Below are positions 48,236 to 57,361 of a stretch of DNA of 64,000 nucleotides, piece after piece. A program made the position numbers and the translations under genes. Origin of the DNA: Clostridiales bacterium (GTDB taxonomy: Bacteria > Bacillota > Clostridia > Christensenellales > CAG-917); assembly GCA_022009995.1 (NCBI GenBank), contig CP091734.1:434001-498000 (forward strand), read 5' to 3'. The notes beneath the pieces are model-generated. The model searched no databases, was not told the DNA's origin, and worked only from the letters and a program-made list of their open reading frames with translations. Within the stretch, counting starts at the first letter, position 1, and each line of letters begins with the position of its first letter.

Positions 48236-50347
48236 TCACACCTCCTCGTTACGGTAAAGACCGTTGATAAAATAACTGTTTTGTGCTTTCAATTCGTCAA
48301 CGCTCGCTTTCTCGGTTGCATATTCGATATAGTCCATAAGTCCGACGTTCGTTTGCCTGCCAAGTCGTTGAAATAGTCCGAGAAACAGTCGGTTGTGAAA
48401 CGGTTACGATAGATTTTGTAGTTCATAAGGAAATACTTTTTGTTTTCGGGCTTGCCGTCCATTGTCCCGCGTTCTTTTTCAACCTTGACGATAGAATAAC
48501 CGTATTTATTGTAAATTCGTGTGTTGCGTTTCCACAGCCATGCGGTTATTGACTTTAAGATATGCACGAGCAAAGTGTTGTCGCCACGGCGGTATCTGAA
48601 ATCGTAATACAGGGCTATAAAGCGATTAAACGCTATTTCGGACACCATATCTTCTATCGTGTAAAACGGCAGAGCAAGTTTTGTATCCCCGGCGGAAACG
48701 ATATTTACAATGTCGCAGAGATCTCTTGCGTCCGCGCCCCAACTTTCAGGGCGTTGCTCGTCCGTAAACACCTTTATGAACGGAAAATTATCTACCGTTG
48801 CAGAGTGTCTGCACATTTTGAGCCACGAATTGAAAAGGTCGTTCTTTTGGTTCGTTTCGTCGTTTTTCTTCTTGACTTCCTTTAATTCAAGATTGTTTCC
48901 ACGTTCTTTGCCTATTTCGGTTATAGCGACAACGCCGAACTCGAAACTGCCTGCTTTCGGATTGTTTTCAAGCACCTTTTTACCGAGCCTTAATACGTCG
49001 AAGTCAAGAATATGAGAGTGTCGGCTACGTCGTTGTCCGTCCGAGAAAAAGTCCAGCGCCCACAGCGGGAAATTATCTTCCGACAGTAAGCGGTTGTCCG
49101 TTCGTATGGAGTAGTTCGCCACGATAAGGCTCGTTTGCAAAGCGTATATGAAAAATGCCTGCGCATACGTTTCCAGAACGTCGAATAATCCGCTCGTTTT
49201 AAGCGCGTCGTCGTATGTAAGACCGTATCTCCGACAGTCGTATCCGTATAACTGCCACACAGCATTGCCGTGTTTATCGTATCGACTGCGTTTGAGTTTT
49301 ACCCATTCTTTGACCGTTGCAAGGTTATATACCGTTCCGTATTCCATACACGCGGCGAGTTCTTTCAAAGCATATCCACGGAAAATACGGGAACTTCATA
49401 TCCGCTTTCTGTAATATCTCGAACGCCTTTTGTCTGAACATTACTTCTTGGGATAACGTCATATCCGTTATCATCGTGGTTTTACGTTTACCCATACTGC
49501 CGCACGTCATCGAAACGATAGGCAATGCGTTTATAAACCCGCAATTTTTTGCTTCGCATTTACGCAATTTGTTAAGCGCAACCTTTTTACGCCAACGCTC
49601 GAACAAAAGATAGCCTGCAATAAGCAGCGACCACCACGGAAAGCACCTGAAAAACGGTTGCAGATCTCGCGCAAGTTTTACGAATTGCGTGTATATCGTA
49701 TCCGCCCGGAACGATACCGCAAAGAAGAAGTAGTAGGAGAAAAATTCTATTACGATACTTGCAAGATTTAAGTGAAACGCCCACATAACCGCCCACGAAA
49801 TCCATATCCACGAATGCTCGCGCAAGAAGTCTATATATTCGCATATAAACCGCTTCGTCGGTTGATACGTTACGGCAGATATTTTCTTGAATACACGCAA
49901 AGGAATCGTATCTACGTTGTGCTTTGTGTTGCCGCTCGCATACATTCTTTTTATCGCTATAATCAGCACCAAAAAACACGGCAGAAGTATGGTTAAAATC
50001 TTTGCCAAGACGCTTGCTTTCGCGCCTGCCGAGGACAGCCAAGACAGGAAATTTTCTTTGCTGAAAAGCATTGAAAAATATGTCGTCGCATTGACCTTGA
50101 AACTCTCGAAATCCGACGGCAAAATTACTGTCCATTCCATAACTTTTGAATAGTCCGTTACGCTCGGCAAGCCATCGGTCGGCAAACCGAATAATACACG
50201 GAAATAATACTTAAAACCGCCGTATAAGTCGATTAAAGCCTCGATTGTGCGACAATAAGATTGTCGGAACGTGAATATGCCGAGCAAAATAAACGCCGTT
50301 GTTAGGACTATCGTAAGCGAAATATTAAGCCGTCGTTGCCACTTCAT
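48236..50347 (-). CDS. Membrane P-loop ATPase, Zot/pI-like or FtsK-like, two frameshifts
   Basis: After repair about 704 residues. Four or five hydrophobic segments fill residues ~10-270, then a P-loop IVSMTCGSMGKRKTTMITD and a Walker-B-like strand FGVVAITEIGKERGN. The frame is lost near 49355 (one A extra; repair gives ICFEELAACMEYG) and near 48365 (one G short; repair gives DLGRQTNVGLMDYIEYAT and an end at 48236 just before rep). The P-loop is unusual, with Arg where the last Gly of GxxGxGKT is expected. Position between a pIII-like gene and Rep fits the assembly ATPase (pI/Zot) of filamentous phages; the TM-first layout also fits FtsK-like coupling proteins. Confidence 0.68.
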
Positions 50348-50468
50348 AAAGCACCTCCGAAATTGTATTTTCGGACGGAATTTGTTTCGCCGTATAGACG
50401 AAATAACTCACCGCCAGAACTATGATGATAAGCGATAAAATCGCCATAATTCTCTTAAATGTTTTCAA
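50325..50468 (-). CDS. Small single-TM protein, 47 residues
   Basis: TTG start at 50468 behind AGGAGG. Reads (M)KTFKRIMAILSLIIIVLAV then SYFVYTAKQIPSENTI; one membrane segment after a positive N-terminus. The end overlaps the start of the Zot-like gene by 23 bases. In filamentous phages the minor coat genes (VI, VII, IX) and major coat (VIII) are of this size, and VI lies just before I. Assignment to any one of them is not possible. Confidence 0.55.
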   Translation of the reverse strand: MKTFKRIMAILSLIIIVLAVSYFVYTAKQIPSENTISEVLYEVATTA

Positions 50469-50533
50469 TGTAATACCTCCTGAATTTTAATAAAAATAAC
50501 GCCGACAGAATTTCTCCCGCCGGCGTCAAATGT

Positions 50534-51997
50534 TTAGTCGTAATCGTCGTAATTTCCGTAGTCCGGCTCGTCAATCGTCGCTACGACTTTTTCGTAAATT
50601 TTCCGTTCTTTTCGTTCCTGCCGCTTTCGCTTACAACTCTTTCCGATTGCCGCAATTCCTTTAATCGGAAGCGATACCACAAACACGATTGCCTGCAATA
50701 CGTATGGCAACACGGGTGCGAGTAACACAAGCAAAAGTATAAGCAATAACAGATACAAAATCGTCTTGCCGCGGTTATTCAGACTTACGTCTATTTCCGT
50801 TTCGTTGGACGGCTCTTTTCCGCCCGTTTGCTTGTTGTCGATCACGCCGAGATTGTAAGTAATTCCGTCCGTTTCAAACTTCAAGCGAAGGATTGTTACG
50901 TCGCCAACGAGTGTATAACTTTCAAACGTAGAGCCGGTTGACGCATAGCCGTTCAGCGAATAATTCGTTTCGGCGAAACGTAATACCCATTTCTTGCCTT
51001 TTAGTTCGTTCAAGGCTTCGTCGGTTAATTTTGATGAAGTCTTTACGTCGAGAACTGCGCCGTGGTAGATATTCTCGCGGTTTTCGCCTTTGATGAAGTC
51101 GTCAATCGTCTGAATCCTGTCCCACTTATACGTTCCCGCGAACCAACCGTCGCCGGTATGTTCGACCTTATCCGTGTATTTGAGATAGGCGTATTTGTCC
51201 GCTTTATCTCCGAAAGTTTCTTTTACTCCGACAAAGGGAGCGGAAGACCAATCGTAACTTTGCGTTGTGTAATACACGTCCGCTTCGAGAAGTTTATCTA
51301 TGGGCTTATCCGTGTTGAACGCCACGAAATGGCTGTCGCACGCTCCGACGTATAATTTGAAACCGTCTTTATACCTTACAAATCCAACGAACTTATCCGT
51401 AACGACGATTGTTTCGATATCCACGCAATTTACATACGGTTTGCCGTTGATTGAACCGAAGGCATACTGCTTATTAACCGCATAATTTACTTCGGTAACG
51501 GTATTTCCGCCGCTTGCCTGTTTATCTATGCTTTCGTCGAATGGGCGATAAATAGAACTGATAGCGTAATATCTCACGCTTTCATCCTTTACCGTAAACC
51601 CCGAAACTTTGTATTTGTAGAACACGCCGTTTGAATTGAGCAGTTCGAGTTTGTAATTCAGATACGAAATCGAATCGTTTATAGTGGTCGAAATGTTGAT
51701 GGACGACGCTTTGAAGTCTTTTGCTTTTCCGCTCGGCTGGTAGACGTAAACGAAAAGTTCCTTATTTACGCTTTCGGCAAGTTGGATAATTTGCAATGAA
51801 TAATCGTCGGCTTTGGTCGGATAGTTTTCCGGCTTAAACGACGTATCTTTTTTCAAATCGTCCAACACGTTTGAGTATGTGATGCTTTCCGCCCTTGCCA
51901 CAAGGGGAATTTGTGCCGCCGTGGTTATGACGACACATACTCCCAAGACAAAAGCGAGAAAGATTGATACTAATCTCGTTTTTGTCGCTTGCGTCAA
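50534..51997 (-). CDS. Exported membrane-anchored protein, pIII-like by layout
   Basis: 487 residues, TTG start. Signal peptide (VSIFLAFVLGVCVVITTAAQ, cleavage near ARAES), a ~370-residue extracellular region rich in Tyr, Thr and Asp, then a long hydrophobic anchor (TILYLLLLILLLVLLAPVL) and a basic tail. This is the layout of the adsorption protein pIII of filamentous phages, and the gene is in the matching place. There is no detectable sequence match that I can name. It overlaps the upstream gene by 4 bases. Confidence 0.6.
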   Translation of the reverse strand: MTQATKTRLVSIFLAFVLGVCVVITTAAQIPLVARAESITYSNVLDDLKKDTSFKPENYPTKADDYSLQIIQLAESVNKELFVYVYQPSGKAKDFKASSINISTTINDSISYLNYKLELLNSNGVFYKYKVSGFTVKDESVRYYAISSIYRPFDESIDKQASGGNTVTEVNYAVNKQYAFGSINGKPYVNCVDIETIVVTDKFVGFVRYKDGFKLYVGACDSHFVAFNTDKPIDKLLEADVYYTTQSYDWSSAPFVGVKETFGDKADKYAYLKYTDKVEHTGDGWFAGTYKWDRIQTIDDFIKGENRENIYHGAVLDVKTSSKLTDEALNELKGKKWVLRFAETNYSLNGYASTGSTFESYTLVGDVTILRLKFETDGITYNLGVIDNKQTGGKEPSNETEIDVSLNNRGKTILYLLLLILLLVLLAPVLPYVLQAIVFVVSLPIKGIAAIGKSCKRKRQERKERKIYEKVVATIDEPDYGNYDDYD

Positions 51998-52572
51998 AAC
52001 ACAATCACCTCCCGATCCAAAACAACGCCGACCACTTTTCCCGCAATCGTAAAATTGAGTTTAACGCTTGCTTCGCCGTTGTAAGACGTTACGATTATCG
52101 TAAACATATCCATATAACCTTTGTTTTCGCAATCGGTTACTTCCGTGCCGTAAAACGCAGTCAGAACTTCGGTAAGCGATTTCCTTTCGGTTTAACGGTA
52201 AAAGATTTTTCGCCTTTGTCGATTGCAAAAGCAGCCGTCAAATCCGTTTGCGACTGAAACGATTTGCTTTCGCCGTCAACGGTGTATGTAAAATCGCTGT
52301 TTTCGATCTTGTTCGGAACTATCTTTACGGAATAGTTTTTCGTTTCGTCGGTAGCGAAATTAAAGGTATATTTGACGTCCACTTGCAAGGGCTTTTCGGT
52401 TGTAACTTTGTAACCGCCGGAAGATGTCATTACATCTTTTCCGTCAACTGTAACATAGAAAGTCTTAAAGTCGCTCGTGAACCCGTTTGTGAAGTGCGCT
52501 ACAACGCCGATAACGGTTATTACGGCAAGAATAAGCAGAATATAAGTAATGATTTGTCGCTTTATTCGTCAT
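51994..52572 (-). CDS. Membrane-anchored unknown protein, two frameshifts
   Basis: About 192 residues from the ATG at 52572 (CGGAGGTGAG). Reads MTNKRQIITYILLILAVITV after dropping one A near 52557, so there is one N-terminal TM anchor; then an extracellular beta-rich part (TFYVTVDGKDVMTSSGGYKV). Near 52187 one A is missing; repair gives PKGKSLTEVLTAFYGTEV and an end at 51994, overlapping the next gene by 4 bases. Unknown function; one of a run of exported proteins. Confidence 0.55.
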
Positions 52573-52596
52573 TTCTCACCTCCGAAAAGTCGCTTC

Positions 52597-53691
52597 TTAT
52601 ATAGAAACGTTAGTCTTATCAAGGCTTACGCCTTTTACGGAAGTGACAAGCCAAACTTTGATTGTTTCGGAAATGCCGCTTACCGTATCCTTAACCGTTA
52701 CGGTAAAGTAGCAAGAAGGAAGAGCCGCTACGTTTGCTTCGCTGTTGGTATCGTAATCTTTGCCACCTGTAAGGTCGTATTCGTCATAAAAAACGTATCT
52801 GCCTTTATAGGTCGTGCCTGTGTAATACTCGGTATCGTTGACCATTTCGTCATAGTAATTTTCAATCACCGTGGAACCCGTTTTCAGCGTGAGCGTATTC
52901 CCGGAAATGGTTGCGGACGTGATAAATTTGTTTACCATATCCGACATTTTCCTTTTTGCCATATTCGAGAAACTGCCCATACCGCTATCACCGCTGACAA
53001 ATTCATCTCCGAAATACAATTCACCCGAACCGCCGAGCGTTACCGTCAGATTTTGCGAACCTACTTTGCCGAAAATGTTATCGAGAGCAATATCGAAATT
53101 GTAGATTTTATTCGTTCCGAGTTGATAATACACGCCGCGCTTACTGTCGCTGATAGGATTGAGCGTAGAATTGTTAATCACAATACTGTTTGCAACGCCC
53201 ACGAACGATACCGTGCATTTTGCCGTATATCCGCCGTCGCGAGTGGTAACGATAACGATGATTTTATCCGAATCGAAAGCCTTTTTACAGGAAATCGTCG
53301 CCGTAAGAGAACCATCTGCGTCCTGCGTAACGGTAACGTAATCGGTTACCGCCTCTTTTCCGTGAGTGGGAGCAACGCCCCAAGCGATAGAATAGTCAAC
53401 CGCTTGATTTGCCGCGTCCCAAGGCGAAACGCTTGCCTTGATTTTTACGTCCACGGTTTGCCCATTCGCTTGCGCCGCCGCTAAACTTTTTGCTGTAAAT
53501 GCCATCGTTTTCGGCATAGCGTAGGTTTTCGTGTTATCGAACCCATTTTCGGTTTCAACGTTTAATGTTTTATCCGCAACGGGAGCGTCTTGCTTTCCGA
53601 AATATATCGCCGCAAATATTGCCGCAAAAATCGTAAGCACAACAAGAACGATAGCCGTAAGTTTTATTGCTTTTCTTTTTTCGATAGCCAT
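52597..53691 (-). CDS. Membrane-anchored Ig-like surface protein
   Basis: 364 residues behind GGAGG. Cytoplasmic basic start, one TM (LTAIVLVVLTIFAAIFAAIY), then an extracellular chain with a bacterial Ig-like unit (SIAWGVAPTHGKEAVTDYV, DGSLTATISCKKAFDSD). It is a clear paralogue of the next gene by layout and by these stretches. Probably exposed on the cell or particle surface. Confidence 0.65.
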   Translation of the reverse strand: MAIEKRKAIKLTAIVLVVLTIFAAIFAAIYFGKQDAPVADKTLNVETENGFDNTKTYAMPKTMAFTAKSLAAAQANGQTVDVKIKASVSPWDAANQAVDYSIAWGVAPTHGKEAVTDYVTVTQDADGSLTATISCKKAFDSDKIIVIVTTRDGGYTAKCTVSFVGVANSIVINNSTLNPISDSKRGVYYQLGTNKIYNFDIALDNIFGKVGSQNLTVTLGGSGELYFGDEFVSGDSGMGSFSNMAKRKMSDMVNKFITSATISGNTLTLKTGSTVIENYYDEMVNDTEYYTGTTYKGRYVFYDEYDLTGGKDYDTNSEANVAALPSCYFTVTVKDTVSGISETIKVWLVTSVKGVSLDKTNVSI

Positions 53692-53706
53692 ATTTTATAC
53701 CTCCTG

Positions 53707-54762
53707 TTAAAACGTGATGGTTGCCTTACTCGTAGTAACCTTGCTTACTTCCTCGCCGATAAAAAACTTATACTGAGCGGAAAATCCGAGCGTTTTATGC
53801 TGAACCTTAACAATCAGATACGGTTTATTTCCGTCGGAATCGGTGTTAATTGAATACAACTTATTAGTGTAAGTAGTCGTTTCGCCGTTGCCTTCGACTA
53901 TTTTTGTTTCCTTAGATTCGTAATAATCATAAAGCGACTTTGTTACGTTAATCGAAAGCGTATTACCGGAAGTCGAACAAGTTACGAACTCTTTCGCAAT
54001 TTTATTAAAATCTACAACGTTGCTGTGAGAACTCCAACCTGCGCCCCTGCCTGATTGAGAATAAGAACCGCAAGTAACAGATCCTACTCCCGTAACGGTT
54101 ACGGTAAAGTCATTGAAATTACTACCTACGCTATGAAAAATGTTATCCATTGCGAGATTAAGAGAGTAAGACTTACCGACATAAAGCAAATCCACGGAAT
54201 CTTTGCCGAGATTGTATTTAGTAACGCCCGTAGGAGCGGTGATAGACATACTTGACGGCACGCCTTCATAGACGATATTGACAGTTCCGGTTTTGCCGCC
54301 TTGTCTTGTGGTGCAGGTAAGAATTGCCTTGCTGCCTTTGAAAGACTTGTAGCAGTTGACCGTTGCCGTAAGATTGCCTTGCGAATCGTCCGTCACCTTG
54401 ATATAGTCCGAAATGTTCTTGTCTTTGAGCGGTGCGTCGTTTGCCCATGCGACAGACCAAGTAACGTATTTGTCTACGACGGTAGACGGCGTAATGGTTG
54501 CCGTAACCGTTTGAGATACATATACCTGTTCGGGTGTGTCAACCTTGCTTACTTCGGGAGCAGCCCTAAAGATAGTTGCATTGCCCATAGTAAGCATAAC
54601 CATAGGGTTATCCTCGGCTGCAGCCGAAACGTCCTGTCCTTCAGTCTTTACTTCCACGGGCTTATTGCCGATAGCGATTGCAAGGTAAGTAATTACGCCT
54701 GCAAAGAGAAGAATGAGAGCCGTAAATACGGCAATCCACTTGAATTTTTCTTTGTTAATCAT
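53707..54762 (-). CDS. Membrane-anchored Ig-like surface protein, paralogue
   Basis: 351 residues behind GGAGG. Basic start, TM (WIAVFTALILLFAGVITYL), then the Ig-like unit (VTWSVAWANDAPLKDKNISD, QGNLTATVNCYKSFKGSKA). It begins the run of exported proteins after the terminator at 54795. The two paralogues may have different partners or form one hetero-oligomer; this is guesswork. Confidence 0.65.
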   Translation of the reverse strand: MINKEKFKWIAVFTALILLFAGVITYLAIAIGNKPVEVKTEGQDVSAAAEDNPMVMLTMGNATIFRAAPEVSKVDTPEQVYVSQTVTATITPSTVVDKYVTWSVAWANDAPLKDKNISDYIKVTDDSQGNLTATVNCYKSFKGSKAILTCTTRQGGKTGTVNIVYEGVPSSMSITAPTGVTKYNLGKDSVDLLYVGKSYSLNLAMDNIFHSVGSNFNDFTVTVTGVGSVTCGSYSQSGRGAGWSSHSNVVDFNKIAKEFVTCSTSGNTLSINVTKSLYDYYESKETKIVEGNGETTTYTNKLYSINTDSDGNKPYLIVKVQHKTLGFSAQYKFFIGEEVSKVTTSKATITF

Positions 54763-54794
54763 TAAGTTTTCCTCCGAAATTTAGATTTTTAGTA

Positions 54795-54834
54795 AAAAAA
54801 CTACGATCTGCTTAAAAGCAAACCGTAGTTTTTA
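54795..54834 (-). terminator. Terminator before the surface-protein run
   Basis: ACTACG and CGTAGT outer arms with inner TGCTT/AAGCA pairing, followed on the minus strand by T7. It ends the preceding small-gene transcript, at least in part. Confidence 0.75.
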
Positions 54835-54846
54835 CAAAGGTTATGC

Positions 54847-55190
54847 TTATCTCAAAAGCATATTCAAAAGCGCTTTATCCGAACTCTTGAACGGTTTTAC
54901 GGGGCATTCGTAAATTTCTCCGTTTTCGTCAACGGTTCTTACGGCATAAGTATTGCCGGTTGCCGTTACCTTGCCCGTTTTTTCGTCTTTCAGTTCATAC
55001 GGCTTAACCACAAGTTCGCCTTGATTGGTATCGCTGAAAAGGATATCGAGCACTGCCCAACCGCCTTTATCGGGCGGCATCAACGCTACCTTTACGTCCT
55101 TGCCCTTGATTTGCCCGCAATGAAATACGAAGAATATTCCTTGTCGTTATATTCAAAAGTGCCTTTTTCTACGATAATTTTGTTTTCCAT
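54847..55190 (-). CDS. Small protein, possible single-stranded-DNA-binding candidate, one frameshift
   Basis: 114 residues from the ATG at 55190 (AGGAGG). Reads MENKIIVEKGTFEYNDKEYS, then after adding one base near 55107 FIAGQIKGKDVKVALMPPDK; beta-rich, soluble. A protein of this size and fold type, placed before the coat genes, holds the place of gene V (ssDNA-binding) in filamentous phages. Function is inferred only from place. Confidence 0.5.
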
Positions 55191-55211
55191 AACTGTTTGT
55201 CCTCCTGATTA

Positions 55212-55469
55212 TTATTTTTTACCTTTCTGTCTGGAAATCTTTTTAGCTTCCGCCTTAGTTTTGCCCTCGGCTAAAGCCTTTTTGTACTTGAAAAGTCCCG
55301 CGTGATCGGACTGAGCCTGTAGATAGCCCGACCTCATACCCGCTTCGTAATCGGTAAGTTCCTTACCTTCTTTAGGTCCGTGCTGATGGACTTTTGCTTT
55401 GCGTTCTTCTGCGTAACCTTTCGCACGCTTGGACGGAACGCTCCAACGTCTTTCGTTGTTGTTTGCCAT
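55212..55469 (-). CDS. Small highly basic protein
   Basis: 85 residues from the ATG at 55469 (AGGAG). About a third Lys/Arg/His/Glu (RRWSVPSKRAKGYAEERK; ending KAEAKKISRQKGKK), no TM. It may bind nucleic acid. No family recognised. Confidence 0.55.
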   Translation of the reverse strand: MANNNERRWSVPSKRAKGYAEERKAKVHQHGPKEGKELTDYEAGMRSGYLQAQSDHAGLFKYKKALAEGKTKAEAKKISRQKGKK

Positions 55470-55532
55470 TGAAAATTCTCCTTTCGTTTTTATAATGTTG
55501 CCCATAACGCAGGGCATCCGCGAATATAACCG

Positions 55533-55634
55533 TTGAACGATATTTTAAGAAACATTGCGTTTCAGCCGATAAATTCCTTGACGCGCGGCCGCTGTGCGTC
55601 GAATTTTTTATCGCTATACCCTTTTATCGTTCAA
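55533..55634. repeat. Nested inverted repeat between small genes
   Basis: Outer arms TTGAACGATA (55533-55542) and TATCGTTCAA (55625-55634), perfect 10 bp; inner GACGC (55580-55584) and GCGTC (55596-55600) around CGGCCG. No coding sequence lies within. Possible origin, packaging or regulatory site. Confidence 0.5.
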
Positions 55635-55648
55635 GAATTATCTGATAC

Positions 55649-55849
55649 TCAAAAAGGCAAATATCCGTAAAACTCCATTAACTCTTGCGTTGCCGAATAT
55701 TCTCTTTTTTCTTCACACAGATGATACGTTACCTTCCATAATTCCACCTGTAGGTCTCTTTCTATACATTTATAGAAATACCTGCGAGCATTAAAGATAT
55801 CGTCAAAATACTTACTGCCAAAATTACATTCAACTCTGAATCGTTGCAT
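55649..55849 (-). CDS. Unknown small basic protein
   Basis: 66 residues from the ATG at 55849 (the longer frame from 55879 is less likely). Reads MQRFRVECNFGSKYFDDIFN; basic and aromatic. No family recognised. Confidence 0.45.
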   Translation of the reverse strand: MQRFRVECNFGSKYFDDIFNARRYFYKCIERDLQVELWKVTYHLCEEKREYSATQELMEFYGYLPF

Positions 55850-55912
55850 TTCCTTACGCCTCCTTTTCAACGTTCTCACTATATAGGCTCGAAATCCACG
55901 TTTTGCTACGGT

Positions 55913-56310
55913 CTACGCCAATATTTTTTTTAATTTCGCCTTAATACGCTCCACCCTTTGGCTGATTGCTTGATGACAAACGCCTTCTTCTTTCGCAATT
56001 TCAGTTATTTTCTTGCGTTCGACAAATACCTTTTCAAACAGAACCCTTTGGCAATTCGTCAATGTAGTCAACGCCGCGGCTATTCTTTCTTTATCTATTT
56101 CCGCAACCATTTTTCAAACGGATCTGCCGAATAGTCGGCAAAAGTTTCGCCCTCATAATCCACCTGTGAAAGCGGATAATTGTGTCGCTCATAATTGTAT
56201 TTTTGCTTTCGTTCCGCCTCATCCATTTCTTTAAGCAGGTCATACCATTTTTCTTCGACCTCTATGGTGTTCTTTGTGCCGTCCGCAAAGTAATAAGTGT
56301 ATTCTTTCAT
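55913..56310 (-). CDS. Sigma-70 region-4-like regulator, one frameshift
   Basis: About 132 residues from the ATG at 56310 (AAGGAG). N-terminal part MKEYTYYFADGTKNTIEV, then after adding one A near 56108 KMVAEIDKERIAAALTTL and a helix-turn-helix (ITEIAKEEGVCHQAISQRVE). It belongs to the small sigma-like regulators of Clostridial and streptococcal elements. It probably controls element genes. The two frames overlap by 16 bases as written. Confidence 0.65.
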
Positions 56311-56337
56311 TTTTTTCGCTCCTTGAATTTGATAAAA

Positions 56338-56430
56338 ATCCGCAGAGCCGGTACTTTTCCGCAAACGAAAAGACGGCATAGAAAAAGCAATTGAGATTTG
56401 CTTTCCTTTGCCGTCTTGCGGTCTGCGGAT
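56338..56430. repeat. Long multi-stem hairpin upstream of the sigma-like gene
   Basis: Three nested perfect stems: ATCCGCAGA/TCTGCGGAT (56338-56346 with 56422-56430), AAGACGGCA/TGCCGTCTT (56370-56378 with 56409-56417) and AAAGCAA/TTGCTTT (56384-56390 with 56398-56404), plus CCGCAA/TTGCGG in between. T5 follows on the minus strand, so it may terminate transcripts from upstream. It is far larger than the window's other terminators. Confidence 0.65.
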
Positions 56431-56446
56431 TATATGATTTCAGACA

Positions 56447-56596
56447 CTACGCAGTCTGCGCGTTTTTGATTTCGACCGTTCCGTCAGACTTAAAACATAT
56501 CGTCGTTTTATAGCCTTTCATTACGATTTCCACAAGTCTTTCCGACTTATCTATGCGACAGACAAGTTTGTCGCAACCGTTTCTTACATCTTCCAT
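56447..56596 (-). CDS. Unknown small protein, 49 residues
   Basis: ATG at 56596 behind GGAGACG, stop TAG at 56447. Reads MEDVRNGCDKLVCRIDKSER and ends VEIKNAQTA; a small beta-like protein. Tight spacing to the previous gene supports it. Confidence 0.45.
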   Translation of the reverse strand: MEDVRNGCDKLVCRIDKSERLVEIVMKGYKTTICFKSDGTVEIKNAQTA

Positions 56597-56600
56597 AAAT

Positions 56601-56744
56601 TTACGTCTCCTTTTTCTGCTGTTCTTTCAAAATGTTTTCAAGAAATTTCTTTGCTATCGGCTCTAAAACAGCCTTCGGTATATTCGCATAGTTCGGCATA
56701 CCGTTGACTTTGATCGTATAATCCGTTTCCGCTTTCTTCGTCAT
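56601..56744 (-). CDS. Unknown small protein, 47 residues
   Basis: ATG at 56744 behind GGAGCG, overlapping the end of the DeoR-like gene by 4 bases; stop TAA at 56601. Reads MTKKAETDYTIKVNGMPNYA; basic, helical C-terminus. Confidence 0.5.
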   Translation of the reverse strand: MTKKAETDYTIKVNGMPNYANIPKAVLEPIAKKFLENILKEQQKKET

Positions 56745-57070
56745 TTTTTCGCTCCTTCCAACCCAAATGTTTTCAAAATCGCTTTCATCACTTCGGCATC
56801 CTTGCCCTCAAGCCCCGGCAAAAGCCTTTCCAATAATTCCTGTTGCTCGTTTTTGAGGAACACCTTGCCTAATCTGAAATTTTTGTCTACATAGATTCCG
56901 CCTCCGTTGCCTTGGGCGGTGTAAATCGGATATTCTAAGGACAATATCATAATATCGTTGCGGATCGTTCTTTCCGTTACGCCGTACTGAAACGCAAGAT
57001 TGTTAATTCTTTCAAATCTACGCATACACAAATCCTCAAGGATCGCGTTTCTGCGTTCGCTTGCCGTCAT
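56741..57070 (-). CDS. DeoR/HTH_11-type regulator
   Basis: 109 residues from the ATG at 57070 behind GGAGGTGAAA, preferred to the in-frame ATG at 57118. Winged-helix start RRNAILEDLCMRRFERINNL and QYGVTERTIRNDIMILSLEY, typical of DeoR-like HTH_11 domains; there is no sugar-phosphate domain. Acts on unknown element promoters. It heads the small-gene run 56447-57070. Confidence 0.65.
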   Translation of the reverse strand: MTASERRNAILEDLCMRRFERINNLAFQYGVTERTIRNDIMILSLEYPIYTAQGNGGGIYVDKNFRLGKVFLKNEQQELLERLLPGLEGKDAEVMKAILKTFGLEGAKK

Positions 57071-57188
57071 ATCCGATTTCACCTCCTTCGCTTTTCTTGG
57101 CGTTATTCTAAAACTCAAACCGGAAGGGTTTTTTCCTGTTTGAAAAACTTTTTTTGATTTTTTTATTTTTTTCTTGAAACGAAAAAAA

Positions 57189-57243
57189 CCACCGATAAAC
57201 GACGGACTCTACAAATTATAGAAATCCTATCGTCTATCGGCGG
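57189..57243 (-). terminator. Terminator between the zinc-ribbon gene and the DeoR-like gene
   Basis: CCACCGATAAACGA and TCGTCTATCGGCGG pair over 14 bp with two G-T pairs, then T7 on the minus strand; the loop is long (27 bases). Confidence 0.65.
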
Positions 57244-57361
57244 CCTCTCATATACGTCTGGTTTAACCGTCCGAAAAGAATTGTTTATCCTATGGCTTTA
57301 CATTGTCCCTATTTCAGACCGACCATAAGCCTACGCAATTCCATATTAAATTGTATTGTTT

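Noticed and set aside
48289..50347. Programmed frameshifting in the Zot-like gene
   Set aside because: The break is in GAAAGAA with no slippery heptamer or following pseudoknot, and dozens of other genes here have the same type of break.
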